Of a DNA stretch of 64,000 nt, positions 1 to 11,068 are shown in pieces. The DNA lies in assembly GCA_031769625.1 (NCBI GenBank), contig JAUIMM010000169.1, positions 10,784,001 through 10,848,000 of the forward strand, given 5' to 3'. Source of the stretch: Taudactylus pleione. Taxonomy: Eukaryota; Chordata; Amphibia; Anura; Myobatrachidae. The position numbers and the translations under genes are program-made. The notes under the pieces were generated by a model. The model made no database searches. It was not told where the DNA came from and worked only from the letters and a program-made list of their open reading frames with translations. Position 1 is the first letter of the stretch. Every line of letters starts with the position of its first letter.

Positions 1-1290
1 AACATGCCCGACACTATCAGAATCTCACAGTACGTGGTGCACAGAAAGGGACTTTTTACCGAGACTGCAGCAAAGATGTATAAGGGCACATCTGTAGTTT
101 AGTTATTCATTATATGCTTATTGTGTCCCAAACAGTTATTGACAATTAAGTATATGTTCAGAGAGAATATTTGCTGGCACTCCAATATCAATACATATAA
201 CATTTGTTATTAGTCAGTTTACGATTTATCTTTTGTCATCCAGAGGCGGTTTAAGAGAGGAGGGGGCCCATGCGCAGGCTTTTATCAGGCCCCCACCTCT
301 CCGATAGTGCAGAAGACCCTGGCATTGTGCCAGAATCTACTGCGCATGGTCTCCGGTAACATGGTGCCCAGTGCTGTGTTACCGAGACAGCTCTACTGTG
401 CATGTGCGAATCTCCAGAAGATGGCCACGGTGGCCATTTTTCTGTTGAATTCTGCAGCCAGCGCAGGGCTGACAGAAGGGTAAGTATATTTATAGGCCGC
501 GGCTAGATCCATATGGGTGCAGGGTGTGCAATGTATGTGCCCCCCTAGACCCAGGGGCCTGTGTGCACCGCACACCTTACCCCCATTATAGATACGCCCC
601 TGGTATCACCACTGAGATATTAGTATGCTTACTTAGGGCAGTTAATGTGATATGTTTATATCCCACTACCTATCTGTATAAAATTAGGCAGTTTTATGTG
701 GGGTACACAATTGAACGATGTAACTTCTGACCAACCAGACGATTCCCTAACGATCGAGCACAAACTATATCATTCATTCACACTAAATAACCATCATTGA
801 TATCCAAAGGATATGTCTGTTCAGCGGATCGTGGCCAATCAGTCATTTCTCTGTACACACTGTCAGATCATCGTGTGGAACTTTGAAGATAACATTTCCA
901 AAACACTCATTGACCGATCACTCGCAGAGTCGTTTGGTTGACCGTGTGCACTGCATCATATCAACAACATATTTTTCAGATATATTGCATCTGCTGTACA
1001 ACACGGCCGATGTGATTTATCTGTACTGTACGTTGTTGAAAGATGCATTGGGTGTACACAGATAAAGATGGTCGCTACGACATATCGTTGATCACTTTGA
1101 CACATAATATGTTGTATATACTCAGGATGTCTATCTATACATATTTACATTATATAACAGCCAATATTTTATTGTAGCTATTAATCAATGACAGACGTCC
1201 TGCCTTATGAGTTATGTTAATAGAGTTTTTCCAACCAGTGTATTGTAATTAGGTTGGTTCAGTTTGTAGTAATCCTTCGGTTTGGTATTA
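1..1290. other. no gene recognised; AT-rich intergenic sequence
   Basis: No convincing exon, long reading frame or terminal-repeat pair was found. A short GC-richer patch near 240-600 looks like repeat debris. Small open frames here have no recognisable motif. Confidence 0.4.
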
Positions 1291-2070
1291 GCTATTTAAA
1301 TTGGGTGCTGTCGGGACGAAACGCGTTGACCTTTACCCTCCAGGATACCTTTGAGCCAGACAAGTCTGAGTAACCGCTGAACATTATTGCCGTGAGCAAT
1401 GCTTTCCCTCCCTGCTGCCTGCTGTCTCTGCATGGACTTCAACATCCAGCCGCCGGAGTGTGAATTAGAGCCGCTGCTTTACATCACATTTACAGCGTCA
1501 ACTTCTGCTTATCAACAGAGGCTGATTGCCCTACACAGGGTATTTCACCCGGCTTCAAATTTCTCAGCGTGGCCACGCTTTTACAGGGAGTTGGAGACCT
1601 CAGAAGGTGATTATACACCAGCCTACTTGGACCGAGGTAACACTGCATTATTCAGCGGCAGAATTATGTGATCTAACTGGGACGCCAGTATATCACTGTT
1701 TAACACGGAGAGCCAGCCTCAGGCTTGCTCTGTGAGGATACTGTAATTGTAACAATTGGTTACTTATTTCAAGCCATTTGACACATTTATTTGTAGCAAT
1801 ATTTATTCAGCTGTGAACACTGACTATTCCTATATACAAGTGGCGATTGAACAGCATTTTATGACCAGTTCATTTAGCAACTAATTGTTCTTGTATATGA
1901 TTATTCATAAGCTCATTATTGTTCTATATTATGCTGCTTTATTGATTATATTTTTTATATTTATGCACCTCTATATATTTTTATGTCATTCAGATATTTT
2001 TGTGATTAAACATTATTGCATTTTAAACAAGCCTCCTGTGTCCAGAATACCAAGCAAACACTGATTTATT
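1291..2070 (+). mobile_element. 3' portion of a Penelope-like (or related) retroelement, with hammerhead remnant
   Basis: The block starts with GGGACGAAACGCGTTGAC (1313-1330), which resembles the box 2 to cleavage-site end of a minimal hammerhead ribozyme (GAAAC followed by a UH triplet). The upstream CUGANGA box is not present, so the motif is broken. About 700 bases follow without a coding frame, ending in AT-rich sequence with ATTAAA. The same order (hammerhead, ~700 bases, AT-rich end) is seen at 23.3-24.08 kb downstream of a clear Penelope-like coding region, which is why I make this call. Boundaries are approximate. Confidence 0.35.
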
Positions 2071-2520
2071 CATATTTATTTTTATTTAATGGGATTATTA
2101 TGTATCACCAAGCGCAGTTAACTTAGATTTTTATTAGCTATTTAACAAGTTAATGGTATATATCAGAGCAAAAGTGTTCTGGCATCAGACAATGCATTAT
2201 TTATACAAATGTCATATGATTTCTACATTTGTATTTGTTCATGTAACCAGTGATCATTTTGTTTATTGTCAAAATGCTACAATGTATTTACTGTTCCATA
2301 GTTTAAGGACTCGTGCTATTTCCACATATTGTAATATGTCACATATTAACCACTTAACTGACGAATTGTTTTTCCAAAAACCGCTCCAAAATTGTCGGTT
2401 TCTTTTATGATTGAATTAGGTCAAGAACATAATTTTAAACTTATCCATCACTATTTTATTTGCCAAAATTTTTTTTTAAAACACAGTATACCATAAAATA
2501 GCGACTTTTATGTTATACTA

Positions 2521-2838
2521 TAGTGATGGCCATTGACAACTCTACCATCGATAGTTCAACCACCGTTAGAAACCATCAATTGTTTAGCGATTGGTCGAGG
2601 AGATCTGTGTAGACCACATCTGCCGATGTTTCCTAAACATCGATTGAGTTTTGCCATCGATGGTGCAACATTGATGACCACCAGCAATGGCAAACTACTT
2701 GTTTTCAGTCAGACCATCGATGGTTTGCAGACCATCGATGGTCGGTTGCCAACTGATATATATATATCGAACATATAGATACATACAGTCAGACCATCAA
2801 TGGTTTGCAAACCATCGATGGTCGTTTGCCATCCCTAA
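2521..2838. mobile_element. 318-bp MITE (family C), copy 1
   Basis: Ends are TAGTGATGGC and GCCATCCCTA, inverted repeats of each other with one mismatch. The interior is packed with short palindromes of the type ACCATCGATGGT. A second copy at 52125-52442 has the same ends and exactly the same length. If the outer TA is a duplicated target, this would be a Tc1/mariner-type MITE, but that is an inference. It lies nested inside the piggyBac-like element. Confidence 0.6.
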
Positions 2839-2851
2839 TCAGAGGCTCTGC

Positions 2852-2952
2852 TATATATTATATATATATATATATATGTGTGTGTACTGTATATATATAT
2901 ATACACTTATATGCATATTTGCACATATATATATATATATATACATACACAC
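2852..2952. repeat. (TA)n / (TG)n microsatellite
   Basis: Imperfect TA dinucleotide runs interrupted by TG and CA steps. Reading frames crossing it on both strands give Tyr/Ile strings and are artefacts. Confidence 0.9.
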
Positions 2953-3476
2953 ACTGTTGTGACCCTTATGAAAACTTGCTTCATGGGGGACGAGGAGGAG
3001 GAGCTGAGGCTGGTGTGGGAGTGTGCGGGGGGCTGTCTGGGTACATAGAAGCAGCAGCCAGAGTCGCGGCTGCTGCTTCCTGTACATTGTAGTTCCGGAG
3101 CCACAGCGGGAGCGTGTCCCGCTGGCGGCCCGGTTACAGAGCAGCAGCGGCGGCTACCACAGCCATGGCTGCTGGGGCCAGCTGCCCGATCACTGCTGGC
3201 CACAGTGATCGGGTCACAACAACAGCTGCAGCTACATGAGCCGTGGCTGCTGCTTCAATGACAGTGCACTGGGAGGGGGTTGCCGACGGTGCCCGATCTC
3301 TGTGGCCAGCAGTGACATGCTGACAAGGCAAACATGCTTGCAGAGGGACCAGAAGATTAGCTTCCCACAGCCGCCTAGTGGGCATTTCTGACTGGTCGTA
3401 TCAAATACGACCATGTCAGGGAAAGCCCAGCCTGGTGCGGTCGTATCTGATACGACCGTGCCAGTCAAGTGGTTAA

Positions 3477-4199
3477 GGATGAATTTTGACATTCAATCTA
3501 GTTAAAGAAATTTCCGCTAAGACAATCTATGGTAGGTTTGCTGCCTCTCTGACCATTGCTTAGTATTTCATCAACATATAGTAGTAAACACAGTTTGTTT
3601 GCTGGCTGGTTACAGAAGTGCCAACACGCATTTCTCCAGGGCTACTTTATCAAGGCATCAACACAAAATCTTGTTGAGGAACAAAATGGAAAGTTCTTCA
3701 TACCCCCAAAGTGGCAAGTAGCATAAGGCATTTGGTTTCCCATAGAAAAAGAAAGGAGTGCAAAACATCTACAATATTTATCACCTACCTATAATACAAC
3801 CATTAGATGCAGAAGACTTTCATTGATCAAGCTTCTTAATAGTGGTCCTGATTCAGATCCGCATGCAATGTCGTTATTTACGCAGTTTGACCAATTGCTA
3901 GCAGTGCACGCACAGTGATTGTTTTGCAATCACACACACACACAGAATTCACCTTTCAAAAATGTGCTAAACCCGACTGAACCATCCATAATGGTAATAA
4001 ACTGAGAATTGGGAACTGGGAGGAACCAGATTCTAATGCCATTGAAGTAGTGCGAACCATTCAAAGGGTAAATACACTGCCATCAGAAGAAAACATTGAT
4101 GGTGTTAAACCATTGAGCATTAGGCATGATAACTGCAAAGTCTGAAAATTGTGAAGGGATAGCTAAAATATATGAAGTCTTAGGTGACCTCTACAGTAA
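3477..4199. other. no gene recognised
   Basis: Unassigned sequence. At 3846 a TCCTGATTCAGATCCG string resembles the terminus of the GGGCCTGATTCAG MITEs but no partner end is seen. Confidence 0.4.
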
Positions 4200-4460
4200 T
4201 ACCATCATGTGAGTGTAACCCTGTTTACTTTGTTCTATCTTAGAAGTGGGTTACCTTATAGCAGATGATGTCTATGGTCCTCCAGAAGCGAATGCCTCCA
4301 CCCAAGCTTCCTCTCTTGTATAACTTCCACCAAGGGGCTTGCTTGGGAAAACCCTTAAGCCTAGGGTATAGGTCTTATTTGTGGGAAACTGATTACCCTC
4401 AGTGTCCTATGTTTTCTATTGCACAGATAAAATACCTGAGATCTGATTAACAGTGGTCAC
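4200..4460. repeat. interspersed repeat related to 33420-33620
   Basis: Shares ordered blocks with 33420-33620: a GTGCCTCCACCCA-like string (here ATGCCTCCACCCA) followed after about 40-50 bases by an AAGGGGCTTGCTTGGGAAAACCC-like block (at 33.5 kb AAAGGGCTTACCTGGGAAAACCC). This could be part of an LTR or a shared non-autonomous element. Class not determined. Confidence 0.35.
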
Positions 4461-4639
4461 AGAAACGCAAGTTTTATTATGCAGGATACAGCAGCAATGA
4501 GAGTTATTCTTCTCTGTAACAAAAGTAAGTTAGCTTATCCCTAAAGGCATACATTTATATACATTTATATATTACATTTCAGCCAATGTAACTTCCCTTA
4601 TAGATTAGAAAGAAATATGTTATGCTATTTTCTACAACA

Positions 4640-4961
4640 TATATAAATGGTTACTTGGACATCGACATAGTAATTGTACCGTCGTTCCCGTAGGGGGTGT
4701 AGTGCCTACACTGAAGTATTGATCGTTGAGTGTAGGCACATCAATCATCCCCAAACATGGCCAATCTGTCATTATCGGCACATTGGCCTGCATGTTGGGC
4801 CGATGATTGCTGTCGGAAACGACCAGCGTGAGTGCGCATCGCTGGTCGTTTCTGACATTTGGATGCACAATTTGCGGCCGATTACTTAGCGATTGCATGA
4901 TTACGATGTCGTAATCGTGCAATCGTACAGTGTAATCGGCTAGTGGATGGGCACCTTAACA
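4640..4961. mobile_element. Harbinger-type MITE (family T), truncated copy
   Basis: The right end reads GGGCACCTTAA, matching the AGGTGGGTACAC/AGCTGGGTACAC terminus of family T followed by TAA. Body blocks (a hairpin of GTGTAGGCAC arms, GGCCAATCTGTCATTATC, and AACGACCAGCG / CGCTGGTCGTT arms) recur in inverted orientation at 17616-18146. The left terminus is missing. Confidence 0.5.
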
Positions 4962-5362
4962 GTTTGAGAAACAACACATCACATCAAAAAAGGTTGTTTA
5001 TTAAAGTAATGTTCCCTATAAAATGTGTTGTCTTTCCAGTATAATACTAGCACCTGCACCATGTAACTGATGGTAATATGAAGTAGTTCCTGTAACTACA
5101 GTGTTTGTGTAGCACTTTGCTTTTTATAAAGTAGCCATGTGCAAGAATATGTCTTCCACTTTCACTACTGTAGTATTGCGGTAATCCCAGGGAGACAGGG
5201 TGCAGATAAGGATTTTTCTGTATAACTCTATATTACAGCTGATTCTCCCTCACATTGCCAGAATTAATATTCTGAAATGCTAGAAAGTTTTGGATGTTGC
5301 TACATGTGACCACCTTTTGACTACTCCTTATTAAATTGTCTCCAGCAGGAAAGGGGTTATAC

Positions 5363-5632
5363 CATACTTGCCGACTTTTACTCTGCCCTCCTCGGAAGAA
5401 GTCTGGGGAGAGGCAGCAGTCGGGCAGTGATGGAGGCGGGGCCGGACCAATTGCATCATTAGGCCCTGCCCCCTAACGATAGACCGTGGGTCTCAGGTAA
5501 GTTTCTCCCCATTCTGCCCACTTCACCAGGAAGTGGGCAGGATATGGGAGAAGTGCCTACACTGCCGGGAGTGCGGGGGGTACCCACAAAAACGGGAGCC
5601 TCCCACGACTTTCAGGAGTATAGGCATGTATG
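5363..5632. mobile_element. hAT-like MITE (CATACTTGCC ends), copy 1
   Basis: Ends CATACTTGCC and GGCATGTATG are imperfect inverted repeats. They are flanked by a perfect 8-bp direct repeat GGTTATAC (5355-5362 and 5633-5640), the duplication length of hAT-superfamily transposons. No coding capacity. A sibling with its own perfect 8-bp duplication lies at 42945-43309. Confidence 0.7.
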
Positions 5633-5984
5633 GGTTATACCAGTCACTTGCAAGAAGGATCTTCCCTTATTTGGCAATAGAGCTTGCATTAATGAATAGC
5701 AATATGCTTAGTCATATGTCACTTAATGGGCTTGAAGTATATATATATATATATATATACAGGTGTTTAGCTAATAGCTAATAGGTAGTCTGGGTCCTGA
5801 GGTGTGCTGCGGTGATAATTGTCATAAGAACATACACACCTTGGTTTAGGTCTCAGTCAGGAAGCTGGCTCTGGTCAGTACCTTGTTCTTGATCAGCTCC
5901 TGTACACCAGCCCCCTCGCAGGTCTGTCCTCTGGCTGTAATCAGACACCACTCTGCCATATCGGGTGTTGGTGGGACTGACACT

Positions 5985-6501
5985 GGACCTGATTCAGACC
6001 TGCTCGCAAGCACTATGTGATGTTGGGGCAGTGCACACGTGTGGTGTGCGAATGCGCGTGCGCAAGCCCTGGAGCGAGTGAGAAATTCACTCACCCCGGG
6101 GCTCACTACAAACATGGCGGCTGTCGATGTTGATCGACAGCTCGCCCTGTTTTGTAGGTGGGGAGGAGGGGTGGCTGGTCAAACGGAGGCATTCCTGAAG
6201 GAACGTCTGCCATTTGTGGGCGGCCCTACTGACATCACCAGTGAAGTCAGTAGTGAGCTTCCGGCTCTATTAGAGCCGGAAGCTCACTGGGGCTTGCGGC
6301 AGACGAGACCCTACCACAAGGGTCTTGTCGCAAGCCTGATGGTCGCGACCATCGTGACCATCACCTGGCAGTTCGCAAAAGCTGTGGGTAGTCACCCACA
6401 GCTTAGCGAGTGGCCAGGAGGCCGGTTTTATAAAAAAAAAAAACAGCCGCCCTGATTCAGAGCAAGCACTCGCTTTTTTCGAGCGGCTCTGAATCAGGGC
6501 C
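5985..6501. mobile_element. multi-hairpin MITE (family A), copy A1
   Basis: Termini GGACCTGATTCAGA and CTGAATCAGGGCC. The interior is a succession of near-perfect palindromes, for example a GACATCACC.GTGA-type block at 6230-6250 and GAGCTTCCGGCTCT...AGAGCCGGAAGCTC at 6257-6284. Flanking triplets are ACT and TCT, so the 3-bp target duplication is not clean in this copy. A long frame at 6039-6455 is a by-product of the GC-rich palindromes. Confidence 0.6.
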
Positions 6502-6621
6502 TCTGCACCTTCCTCACTGATAGGCAAAAGCTCTGTCTCTCCTCAGTGCACCTGCTCTCTCCTCACTGTCTCTCCTCAGTGCTCTCTCCTTCAGGTAATC
6601 TCACTCTGTCTATATTGTCAG

Positions 6622-6823
6622 ACCCTCCAACATGACCCATTCCATTAGGTACAAATTGCTCTGCTCCTGGACTTCCCTCTTAATTTATGATTGCAGCCAC
6701 CTGTGCTGAAACACCTGTCTCATCAATTACCTAGTTCAACACAGGTGACTGCAATCATACATTAGGTGGGAAGTCCAGGAGCAGAGTGTTTTGTACCTAA
6801 CGGAATGGGTCATGTTGGAGGGT
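6622..6823. mobile_element. foldback MITE
   Basis: Inverted-repeat arms of about 75-80 bases (from ACCCTCCAACATGACCC at 6622 to the complementary GGGTCATGTTGGAGGGT ending 6823) surround a short loop. A few mismatches are present. Such a unit folds into a single hairpin. Superfamily unknown. Confidence 0.65.
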
Positions 6824-6864
6824 AGGTATTGGTTGTGCTGTATGGGGCTTAACTCCAGCTCTCT

Positions 6865-7355
6865 GGACCTCATTCAGAGCCAGTCGCACAGAGCATGCGG
6901 TCGGTCTGAATGAGGAGAGGATGTCTTGAATTTTCAAGACGTCCTCCTTTGCGGTGGTAAGGTTGTGGGTTAACACCCACAGCCTTACGACCGCCTAAGG
7001 TGATGGTCGCGATAGTCAAGACCATCGCGACCATCGGGGCTTACGAGCCGGAAGCTCTCCACTGACATCACTAGTGATGTCAGTGGGGCCGCCCCCAAAC
7101 GGTAGGCATTCCCATGGGAACGCCCCCGTTTGGGCTGCCACACACCCCGGCCCGCCTTCCAAACGGGGTGAGCTGTCAATCAACATCGACAGCTCGCCCC
7201 CTTTGGATCGAGACCCGCTACGACCAGTGCTGTCGGTCGTAGCGGGTCTCACGCATGCGCACGACGGCGCCGGCGCCGTCGTGTGCATGCTCTGTGGGGG
7301 GCCATCGACCCGGTCCGAGCGCATCGGCACTAACGACTGGGTCTGAATGACCCCC
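6865..7355. mobile_element. multi-hairpin MITE (family A), copy A2, inverted
   Basis: Lies in opposite orientation to A1, with ends GGACCTCATTCAGA and GTCTGAATGACCCCC and a 3-bp flank TCT on both sides (6862-6864, 7356-7358). It contains the family hallmark perfect palindrome GACATCACTAGTGATGTC (7064-7081 region), a GGTCGCGATAGTC / GACCATCGCGACC hairpin, and a GACGGCGCCGGCGCCGTC palindrome near 7263-7280. Confidence 0.65.
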
Positions 7356-7857
7356 TCTGTCCCTTTATTGGCTCTCAAAGGAGGCAACTTTAGCTTTCCT
7401 CCTCTCACTGTCGGCTCATCCTCTTCTTCTCATTCTTGTCTGCCACTAGACCCATCCACTCTATAGAGCACAGGCTCCGTCTCTCTATCAGGTACCTGAC
7501 ATTACTCCACTCCCTCCTCTTTCAGCTATTACCTCAGGGCCTCCCCCCCAATTGTCCTATTCTCTAATCACCGGCCCCAACTGGTCCTAGTCAGCCAGAA
7601 TCCTTGAGCAGACTCTGGCCCGCACCATCAAAAATACATGAATCCACCTCTCAAATACATTTTCTGGGCTATAGGGTAAAAATCAGTGTGCCCAACCTAT
7701 TCTCTTTATGATCATTAACCTCTCATCCCCACATATATACTAAATACATATACTGTATATATGTTTACATTACTTGTTAGGATAGCTAATATACTTAACA
7801 TCTATTGGTCATAGGGGTTACATGAGGATAGGCTATAAAACTTGTAGCATTTTAGGG
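7356..7857. other. no gene recognised
   Basis: Pyrimidine-rich then AT-rich sequence without terminal repeats or motif-bearing frames. Confidence 0.4.
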
Positions 7858-8015
7858 GTCTATGTACTAAGCCTTGGAGAGAGATAAAGTGGATGGAGAT
7901 AAAGTACCAACCAATCAGCTCCTAACACTCAAACAGCCTGTAAAGTGACAGGAGCTGATTGGTTGGTACTTTATCTCCATCCACTTTATCTCTCTCCAAG
8001 GCTTAGTACATAGAC
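7858..8015. mobile_element. perfect foldback element, 66-bp arms
   Basis: Bases 7858-7923 and 7950-8015 are exact reverse complements over 66 bases, separated by a 26-base spacer. The arms contain GATAAAGTGGATGGAGATAAAG and the CCAATCAGCTCCT block also found in the neighbours at 8030-8175 and 8186-8384 and at 11690-11820 and 42835-43380. The lack of any mismatch implies a recent insertion or arm-to-arm gene conversion. Confidence 0.8.
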
Positions 8016-8029
8016 ATCTAAGTCTTTTA

Positions 8030-8175
8030 GAGGGATAAAGTGGATGGAGATAAAGTAACAACCAATCAACTCCTAACTCATTTTTCAAACACAGCCTGTA
8101 AATTGACAGCTAGAAGCTGATTGTTTGGTACTTTATCTGCATCCACTTTATCTCTCTCCAAGGCTTAGTGAATAG
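8030..8175. mobile_element. foldback element, diverged sibling
   Basis: Same arm sequence as 7858-8015 (GATAAAGTGGATGGAGATAAAG) but with several mismatches between arms and a loop containing CAAACACAGCCTGTAAATTGACAG. It lies only 14 bases from the perfect copy. Confidence 0.65.
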
Positions 8176-8185
8176 AACCCGACAG

Positions 8186-8384
8186 CCTCATTTATAAATG
8201 AATTTATCACTCAAAATGAGTGATAAATGTCACTGTGTATGATAAATGGTGCTCCAGCCAATCAGCTCCTAACTGTCAACTGTTAGAAAAATGACAGTTG
8301 GGAGCTGATTGGCTGGAGCACCATTTATCACACACAGTGACATTTATCACTCATTTTGAGTGATAAACTCTTTGATAAATGAGG
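8186..8384. mobile_element. foldback element of a related family
   Basis: Near-perfect inverted repeat from CCTCATTTAT to ATAAATGAGG. It shares only the central AGCCAATCAGCTCCTAACTGTCA block with the two preceding foldbacks, while the outer arms (ATTTATCACTCAAAATGAGTG) are different. Confidence 0.7.
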
Positions 8385-8514
8385 CCTATTTGCATAAAAA
8401 CTGGTAGATAGTGTAAGGCAGCAAATTGCTAAAAACATATCTAACTAAGAGAATTGGTAGCTGGCTTTGGTGACTGCTACTGTAACATGGGCTGAGCTAG
8501 GCATTACCCTAGAT

Positions 8515-9027
8515 CAGGGGTGACCAACCAGTCAGAGGCAAAGAGATCAAAAATAATTGTAGTCAAGTTAAAGAGCCGATATCCTGCACGCACCGAAGGT
8601 GCGCGCGCCACATTTTTGTGTGCCCGCCTTTGGTATGACATTATCAGAAGCATAACTTTGTGTCACACCCTCGTAGTAGTGCCCCTCATGCAATGCCCCC
8701 TGTAATAGTGCCCATTATGCAGTGCTTCCTGCAGTAGTGCCCTTTATGCAGTGTCCCCTGTAGATGTGCCCCATATGCAGTGCCCCCTGTAGTTGTGCCC
8801 CATATATAGTGCCCCCAGTAGAAGTCCTCCCTATGCAGTCACCTGTGCTCTGATCACTGGGAATGCTGGCTTCTTTAGCCTCTGATCGCTTCAGAAGCCA
8901 GCATTCACAGTTGCAGTGGAGTATCATCAACCCCGTGCCCCCCCTTAATCCGGCCCCCGGCTCCCCCAAGCCACTGCAGGGCCTGAGCCACATCACAACA
9001 AAGAAAGAGCTGGGTTGCCCACCCCTG
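8515..9027. mobile_element. hAT-like non-autonomous element with internal tandem repeat
   Basis: Ends CAGGGGTGACCAACC (8515) and GGGTTGCCCACCCCTG (ending 9027) are inverted repeats. Flanking 8-mers CCCTAGAT (8507-8514) and GCCTAGAT (9028-9035) agree at 7 of 8 positions, as expected for a hAT target duplication. The middle (about 8675-8840) holds roughly 30-bp tandem units of the type TGCAGTGCCCCCTGTAGTAGTGCC. No coding capacity. Confidence 0.65.
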
Positions 9028-9445
9028 GCCTAGATAGATAAGTTAATTTTCATGGATAATTCAAGTAACCACTTCAATTAATATTTACAAGTTTGACACT
9101 CTAAATGAGCACTGAGTGCAGATCCCTACCATCTATATTCACTTATTGGATGAATTGGAACTCATGGCCTCATATGTACAGTATCAAGGCCTTACATCAT
9201 GTTACTGGGTGAGAAGATCTCACAAATTCTAAAAAAGCAAAACAATGTGGTTGTTCTGTATACTTACTGTAGCAGAAGATCATTTGGAGATGATAAAGTA
9301 CAAACACTGCCACATTTTAGCACATATCAGACTTACTAAACTTCTGTAATACAGGGCACAAATTATAGCAATGTCTACCTGCCCTACAGTACATGTCTCC
9401 TGGGAGATGCGGGTTTCTAATCTCATCTTTACCTGCCCATTCTGG

Positions 9446-9760
9446 CTAGAGATATGTGGTTGCGTTTTCCTGAAATACGAACACACTCGAACTTAGGAGT
9501 TCTGAGTCTAATCAAGTCCTAGTTCGGAATGTCTTTGGGGTTCCAGTCGAACCAATTCAGTTCTACAGTCAGTTCAGAAATGGAATTTAAAAACTGAACT
9601 CAGGGTTTGGATTATAAGCAGGTCCAAAATAACTGTTTTATCCATTTTATTTATTTTTTTTACAATGATTTTTAAGGGATCCAAAACCAAACCGAATCTG
9701 CACCATGATGGGTGAATTAGAACAAAAACCAAAACGCGGGGACTTGCCAACATCTCTACT
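9446..9760. repeat. probable interspersed repeat
   Basis: Begins AGAGATATGTGG and ends CCAACATCTCT, weakly inverted; the body is rich in CCAAAACCAAA and GAACT strings. Classification is tentative. Confidence 0.3.
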
Positions 9761-9943
9761 TCTGGCCAGTTTCTATAGTGACACAGTGGAATTTTCAATA
9801 TGCAAAACTGCCGCAGCCATTCATAGTAGACCTAAAACAAAAATGTTTACCAATAACCTTAAAATATATAGCAATAGCCCCTCCTGCAATATTATTGTCC
9901 ATTGACCATCACTGTTTAGTAAATTAATGGCTTTGAACCAATG

Positions 9944-10450
9944 GGGGTCATTCAGACCCGCTCGTGAGCAGCAGTATGCTCGCAAGCGGGTCGATGTCCC
10001 CCACTGCGCATGCGCACGACGGAGGGAGCTCCGTCGTGCGCATGCGCGAGACCCGGAGAGCGACGGGCTCTCCATCACTCCGGGTCTCGCACCAAAGGGG
10101 GCATGCTGTCGATGTTGATTGACAGCACGCCCCCTTTGGTGGGCGTGCCGGGGGCGTGCCTGCCAGATGGAGGCGTTCCCATGGGAATGCCTACCGTCTC
10201 AAGCCAGCCCCACTGACATCACTAGTGATGTCAGTGGGAGTGATTTTGGCTCTAATAGAGCCAAAATCACTCCAGGGCTTGTGGCAGCGAGACCCTACTG
10301 CAGGCTCTCCGTCGCAAGCCCGATGGTCGCGATGGTCAAGACCATCGCGACCATCATCATGGACGCTCGCTATACGCTCAAATAAAAGGTAGGAGGGCCC
10401 TGATTCAGAGCGAGCGCTCTGGTCAGAGCGTTCAGCTCTATATCGGGCCC
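9944..10450. mobile_element. multi-hairpin MITE (family A), copy A3
   Basis: One of the best copies for reading the modular design: at least nine consecutive palindromic blocks lie end to end. Examples are GCGCATGCGCACGACGGAGG with its complement (about 10003-10046), GAGACCCGGAG...CTCCGGGTCTC, GGGGGC...GCCCCC around CAAAG/CTTTG, TTCCCATGGGAA, GACATCACTAGTGATGTC, GTGATTTTGGCTCT...AGAGCCAAAATCAC, and TCGCGATGGTC...GACCATCGCGA. Ends are GGGGTCATTCAGACC and a diverged GGGCCC. Confidence 0.65.
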
Positions 10451-10540
10451 TATGTTTGCAGTTACCAGATCACACTGATCAGACATAATACCAGGAGTGC
10501 CAGTACGTTTTACATGGTCTCCAATGTACAGCTGCACAGA

Positions 10541-10870
10541 CAGGGCTGCCATCAGAAACGGTGGGGCCCGGGACTGACAAAATAGGCAGGACCCCCCCGC
10601 ACAAACTTTATTAACCATAGGGCGCCGGCGCGTGTCTGTCATGTCATGTCGGGCCCCTTTTCTTCTGTTGAAGGGGTTAGTTCGGGCTGCAGGCTGTGAA
10701 GTGGCAGTAGGAGCGGGCAGGCCCCAGTGGGCCTTCCTCTTCAGCCAGGGTCTGGGCCCGGGACTCCAGTCCCGGCAGTCCTCCCCTGATGGCGGCCCAG
10801 TGCACAGACACCGGTGACACCACCTCAGAGAGGCAGTAGGCTGTTGAAGCAGGGAGACCACTATACAAGC
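10541..10870. mobile_element. fragment of a DNA transposon with CAGGGCTGCCATCAGAAA end
   Basis: CAGGGCTGCCATCAGAAA at 10541 followed by a GGGGCCCGGGACTGA block recurs in inverted orientation ending at about 18672. The CAGGG start suggests hAT, but no second end or 8-bp duplication was found here. The long minus-strand frame crossing this region is not supported as a gene. Confidence 0.35.
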
Positions 10871-11068
10871 AGCCAGTAATCCCAGCATCTGATGATTAGC
10901 CATCAATGGTTTTTCAGCGATGGTTGCCTGCCATTGGTTAGAGAACCCTTCAAGCAACAACCCTATTGTACACTTATAAACAGTTAATAAATATAATGTT
11001 GATAAAAATAGCATTAGCATAGCATATAGTTGTAGGAAAAAGAAAGAGAAAATACAGTTGCATACTCT

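Larger units (their letters stand above)
2350..3472. mobile_element. piggyBac-like non-autonomous element, TTAA-flanked
   Basis: Terminal inverted repeats CCACTTAACTG (2350) and CCAGTCAAGTGG (ending 3472) are immediately flanked by TTAA on both sides (2346-2349 and 3473-3476), the target site duplicated by piggyBac-superfamily transposases. No transposase frame is present. The body holds GC-rich inverted repeats around 3180-3480 (a GCCCGATCACTG / CAGTGATCGGG pair and repeated TACGACC), and it was itself invaded by the 318-bp element at 2521-2838 and a TA microsatellite. Superfamily is inferred from the TTAA duplication only. Confidence 0.6.

Noticed and set aside
2687..3092. Tyr/Ile-rich frames over TA repeats
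   Set aside because: Translations of the (TA)n microsatellite only.
7858..8015. microRNA precursor
   Set aside because: A 66-bp perfect hairpin is far longer and more regular than a miRNA hairpin and belongs to a repeated foldback family.
10370..11020. 216-residue minus-strand open frame
   Set aside because: Crosses a MITE end, a CAGGGCTGCCATC transposon end and AT-rich sequence; no protein motif.
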